Assembly (NCBI GenBank): GCA_018672315.1
Contig: CP076053.1
Span: 979,827 to 1,043,826, forward strand
From: Nocardioidaceae bacterium
GTDB taxonomy: Bacteria; Actinomycetota; Actinomycetes; Propionibacteriales; Nocardioidaceae
Direction: 5' to 3'
Length of the DNA: 64,000 nucleotides
The notes beneath the pieces are model-generated. The model had not been told where the DNA came from. It did not search any database and saw nothing but the letters and a program-made list of their open reading frames with translations. Positions 61,766 through 64,000 of the stretch are shown here, in pieces. The position numbers were made by a program, and so were the translations under genes. The stretch's first letter is position 1, and every line of letters begins with the position of its first letter.

Positions 61766-62728
61766 ATGCACGAAGAGTCGACGTTCGCCGCGATAACTCT
61801 CCAGTCTCGCGCCGCCCTGCTGACAGCCGGCCACACGGAGAGCGAGCTCCGGCGCCGCCGAGGACCCTCCGGCGACCTCGTCGTGGTCGGCCGGGGGTTC
61901 TTCGTCGAGCGCGACACGTGGGCCACGCTCTCCCGAGGCGAGCAGCACCGGCTGCGCACGGCCGCAGCCCTTCGCCGCGCGAACGACTCCACGGCCTCGA
62001 GTCACGGAAGTGCAGCCACCATGAGAGATCTCGCGACTCTGCGGAAGAGCATCGAGACGGTGCATCTCACGCGGCCCGGCTCCAGCACGGTGAAAAGGTG
62101 CTCGGGCCATCTCGTGCACGGTGGTCGACTCGAGGACGACGAGGTGACTCTCGTGCAGGGTCTCCGCACGACGACACCAGGCCGCACGGTCGCCGACATC
62201 GCGCGCTGCGACGGTCTGCTCGCCGGGCTGGTCGTCGCCGATCAGGCGCTTCGCTCCGGGATGGAACCCGTCGATCTCGCCGAGGCACTCGCTCGACAGC
62301 GTGGGCTGCCGGGCACCGCGTGCTTCGACCGGCTGCTCCGCCAGGCCGACGCGGGTGCGGAGAACCCGGGTGAGACCCTCGCCCGCGCTCTTGTCACCGA
62401 GGTGACTGCAGCACTGGGCATCCCCTCCCCGGAGACGCAGTTCGAGATACGGGGCTCGCGCACCGCGTATGCCGATCTGCGTGTGGGGCGCCTGCTGATC
62501 GAGTTCGACGGTCGATGGAAGTACGCCCGCGACCGACCCTTCGGCGACTGTCGCCCCGTCGACGACGTCCTCTGGGACGAGAAGCGACGCGAGGACTGGC
62601 TGCGAGAACAGGGCTTCGTGGTCATCCGCCTCACGTGGGGCGATGTGTGGGGCGCCGGGCGAGCAGCTGCACGTCGTCGCATCCACCACGCGATCGTGAA
62701 GCACTCGGGGCTGCTCCACGCGGCCTGA
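61766..62728 (+). CDS. DUF559/AbiEi-type nuclease-fold protein
   Basis: 320 aa. The N-terminal 70 residues (ALLTAGHTESELRRRR...LVVVGRGFFVE) look like the winged-helix part of AbiEi-like antitoxins. The C-terminal 110 residues resemble DUF559/Vsr-type PD-(D/E)xK folds: ADLRVGRLLIEFDGRWKYA gives the candidate Asp-Glu-Asp/Lys site, and EKRREDWLREQGFVVIRLTW the end of the fold. No toxin partner gene is adjacent. GAGGAT lies 6 nt before the ATG. Common, often multicopy in Nocardioides-type genomes; function unproven. Confidence 0.78.
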   Translation: MHEESTFAAITLQSRAALLTAGHTESELRRRRGPSGDLVVVGRGFFVERDTWATLSRGEQHRLRTAAALRRANDSTASSHGSAATMRDLATLRKSIETVHLTRPGSSTVKRCSGHLVHGGRLEDDEVTLVQGLRTTTPGRTVADIARCDGLLAGLVVADQALRSGMEPVDLAEALARQRGLPGTACFDRLLRQADAGAENPGETLARALVTEVTAALGIPSPETQFEIRGSRTAYADLRVGRLLIEFDGRWKYARDRPFGDCRPVDDVLWDEKRREDWLREQGFVVIRLTWGDVWGAGRAAARRRIHHAIVKHSGLLHAA

Positions 62729-62825
62729 TGTGCTCCGTCGCGCGCTGCCGTCCCGCTCGCGCGACTGACGACCCCCGACAGCGGGTCGCCAGGGACCTCG
62801 AGCGGTCGCCGGCCACCGGACGCAG

Positions 62826-62861
62826 ACGAGCCCCCACCCGCTGAGGCGGGTGGGGGCTCGT
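62826..62861. terminator. bidirectional terminator, DUF559 gene and groEL
   Basis: A perfect 16-bp stem (ACGAGCCCCCACCCGC with GCGGGTGGGGGCTCGT) and a TGAG loop, 10 bp from the groEL stop. Confidence 0.85.
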
Positions 62862-62870
62862 GAGGGTGGA

Positions 62871-64000
<1,130 letters not shown>

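Overview
The window is a gene-dense, very GC-rich chromosome segment from a high-GC Gram-positive bacterium, most likely an aerobic actinobacterium of the Nocardioides/Nocardioidaceae type. The basis is menaquinone synthesis beside NADH dehydrogenase genes, system II cytochrome c assembly, a GuaB3-type IMPDH paralogue, PspC/toast-rack stress genes, frequent GTG starts and many TAnnnT boxes placed 6-8 nt before start codons. I find 57 protein genes (those at both edges are partial), no tRNA or rRNA, no insertion sequence, no CRISPR and no prophage. No gene-free gap exceeds 300 bases; the largest is 15760-15993. It reads as conserved core chromosome with small accessory modules, not as an island.

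Layout. 1-8067: nuoA/nuoB, then the menaquinone genes menG, menF, menD-menC-menE and menA (menB is absent from the window). 8084-9473: an M23 lipoprotein and two small membrane proteins. 9503-15759: one minus-strand operon, hemL, a histidine phosphatase, a TlpA/ResA thioredoxin, ccdA, resB and ccsB, coupling haem-precursor synthesis to cytochrome c maturation. 15994-17349: a secreted lytic transglycosylase. 17364-22931: a DinB-like protein, gnd, DUF3017, folD, purH and purN. 22931-26445: a PerM-like membrane protein and a large sigma-factor-like protein fused to a membrane-anchored exported domain. 26516-28578: sucCD. 28729-31132: an epoxide-hydrolase-like enzyme, a lone B12-binding domain protein and a second M23 protein. 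31157-34129: the PcrA helicase and a small membrane protein.

34172-38280 is an envelope-stress module: a LuxR-type response regulator and a PspC-domain histidine kinase face a PspC/toast-rack membrane protein operon. A perfect 18-bp palindrome lies exactly midway between the two start codons. 38388-46897 holds a secreted Calx-beta-like repeat protein, a MerR regulator, an ECF sigma factor with a PASTA-bearing membrane partner, an acyl-CoA dehydrogenase, a helical-repeat protein, a copper-type SOD-like lipoprotein/CopC pair and a mechanosensitive channel. 46955-52384 includes a haloalkane dehalogenase, a DUF368 lipid-phosphate translocase, guaA and a GMC oxidoreductase. 52427-59538 has an aldehyde dehydrogenase, a nitrilase-fold protein ending in 17-bp repeats, guaB3, three small genes including a tautomerase, and guaB. 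59636-64000 has an ACT-GNAT fusion, an MpaB-like oxygenase, a DUF559/AbiEi-like protein and the 3' part of groEL.

The less ordinary signals are regulatory: the symmetric palindrome of the PspC module; a shared TGACAGT-N3-(A/G)CTGTCA operator at an acyl-CoA dehydrogenase and the MpaB-like oxygenase; GTnAC-N6-GTnAC direct repeats before two cell-wall hydrolase genes; and about twenty candidate leaderless promoters. Functions are read from sequence motifs only; no database search was run.
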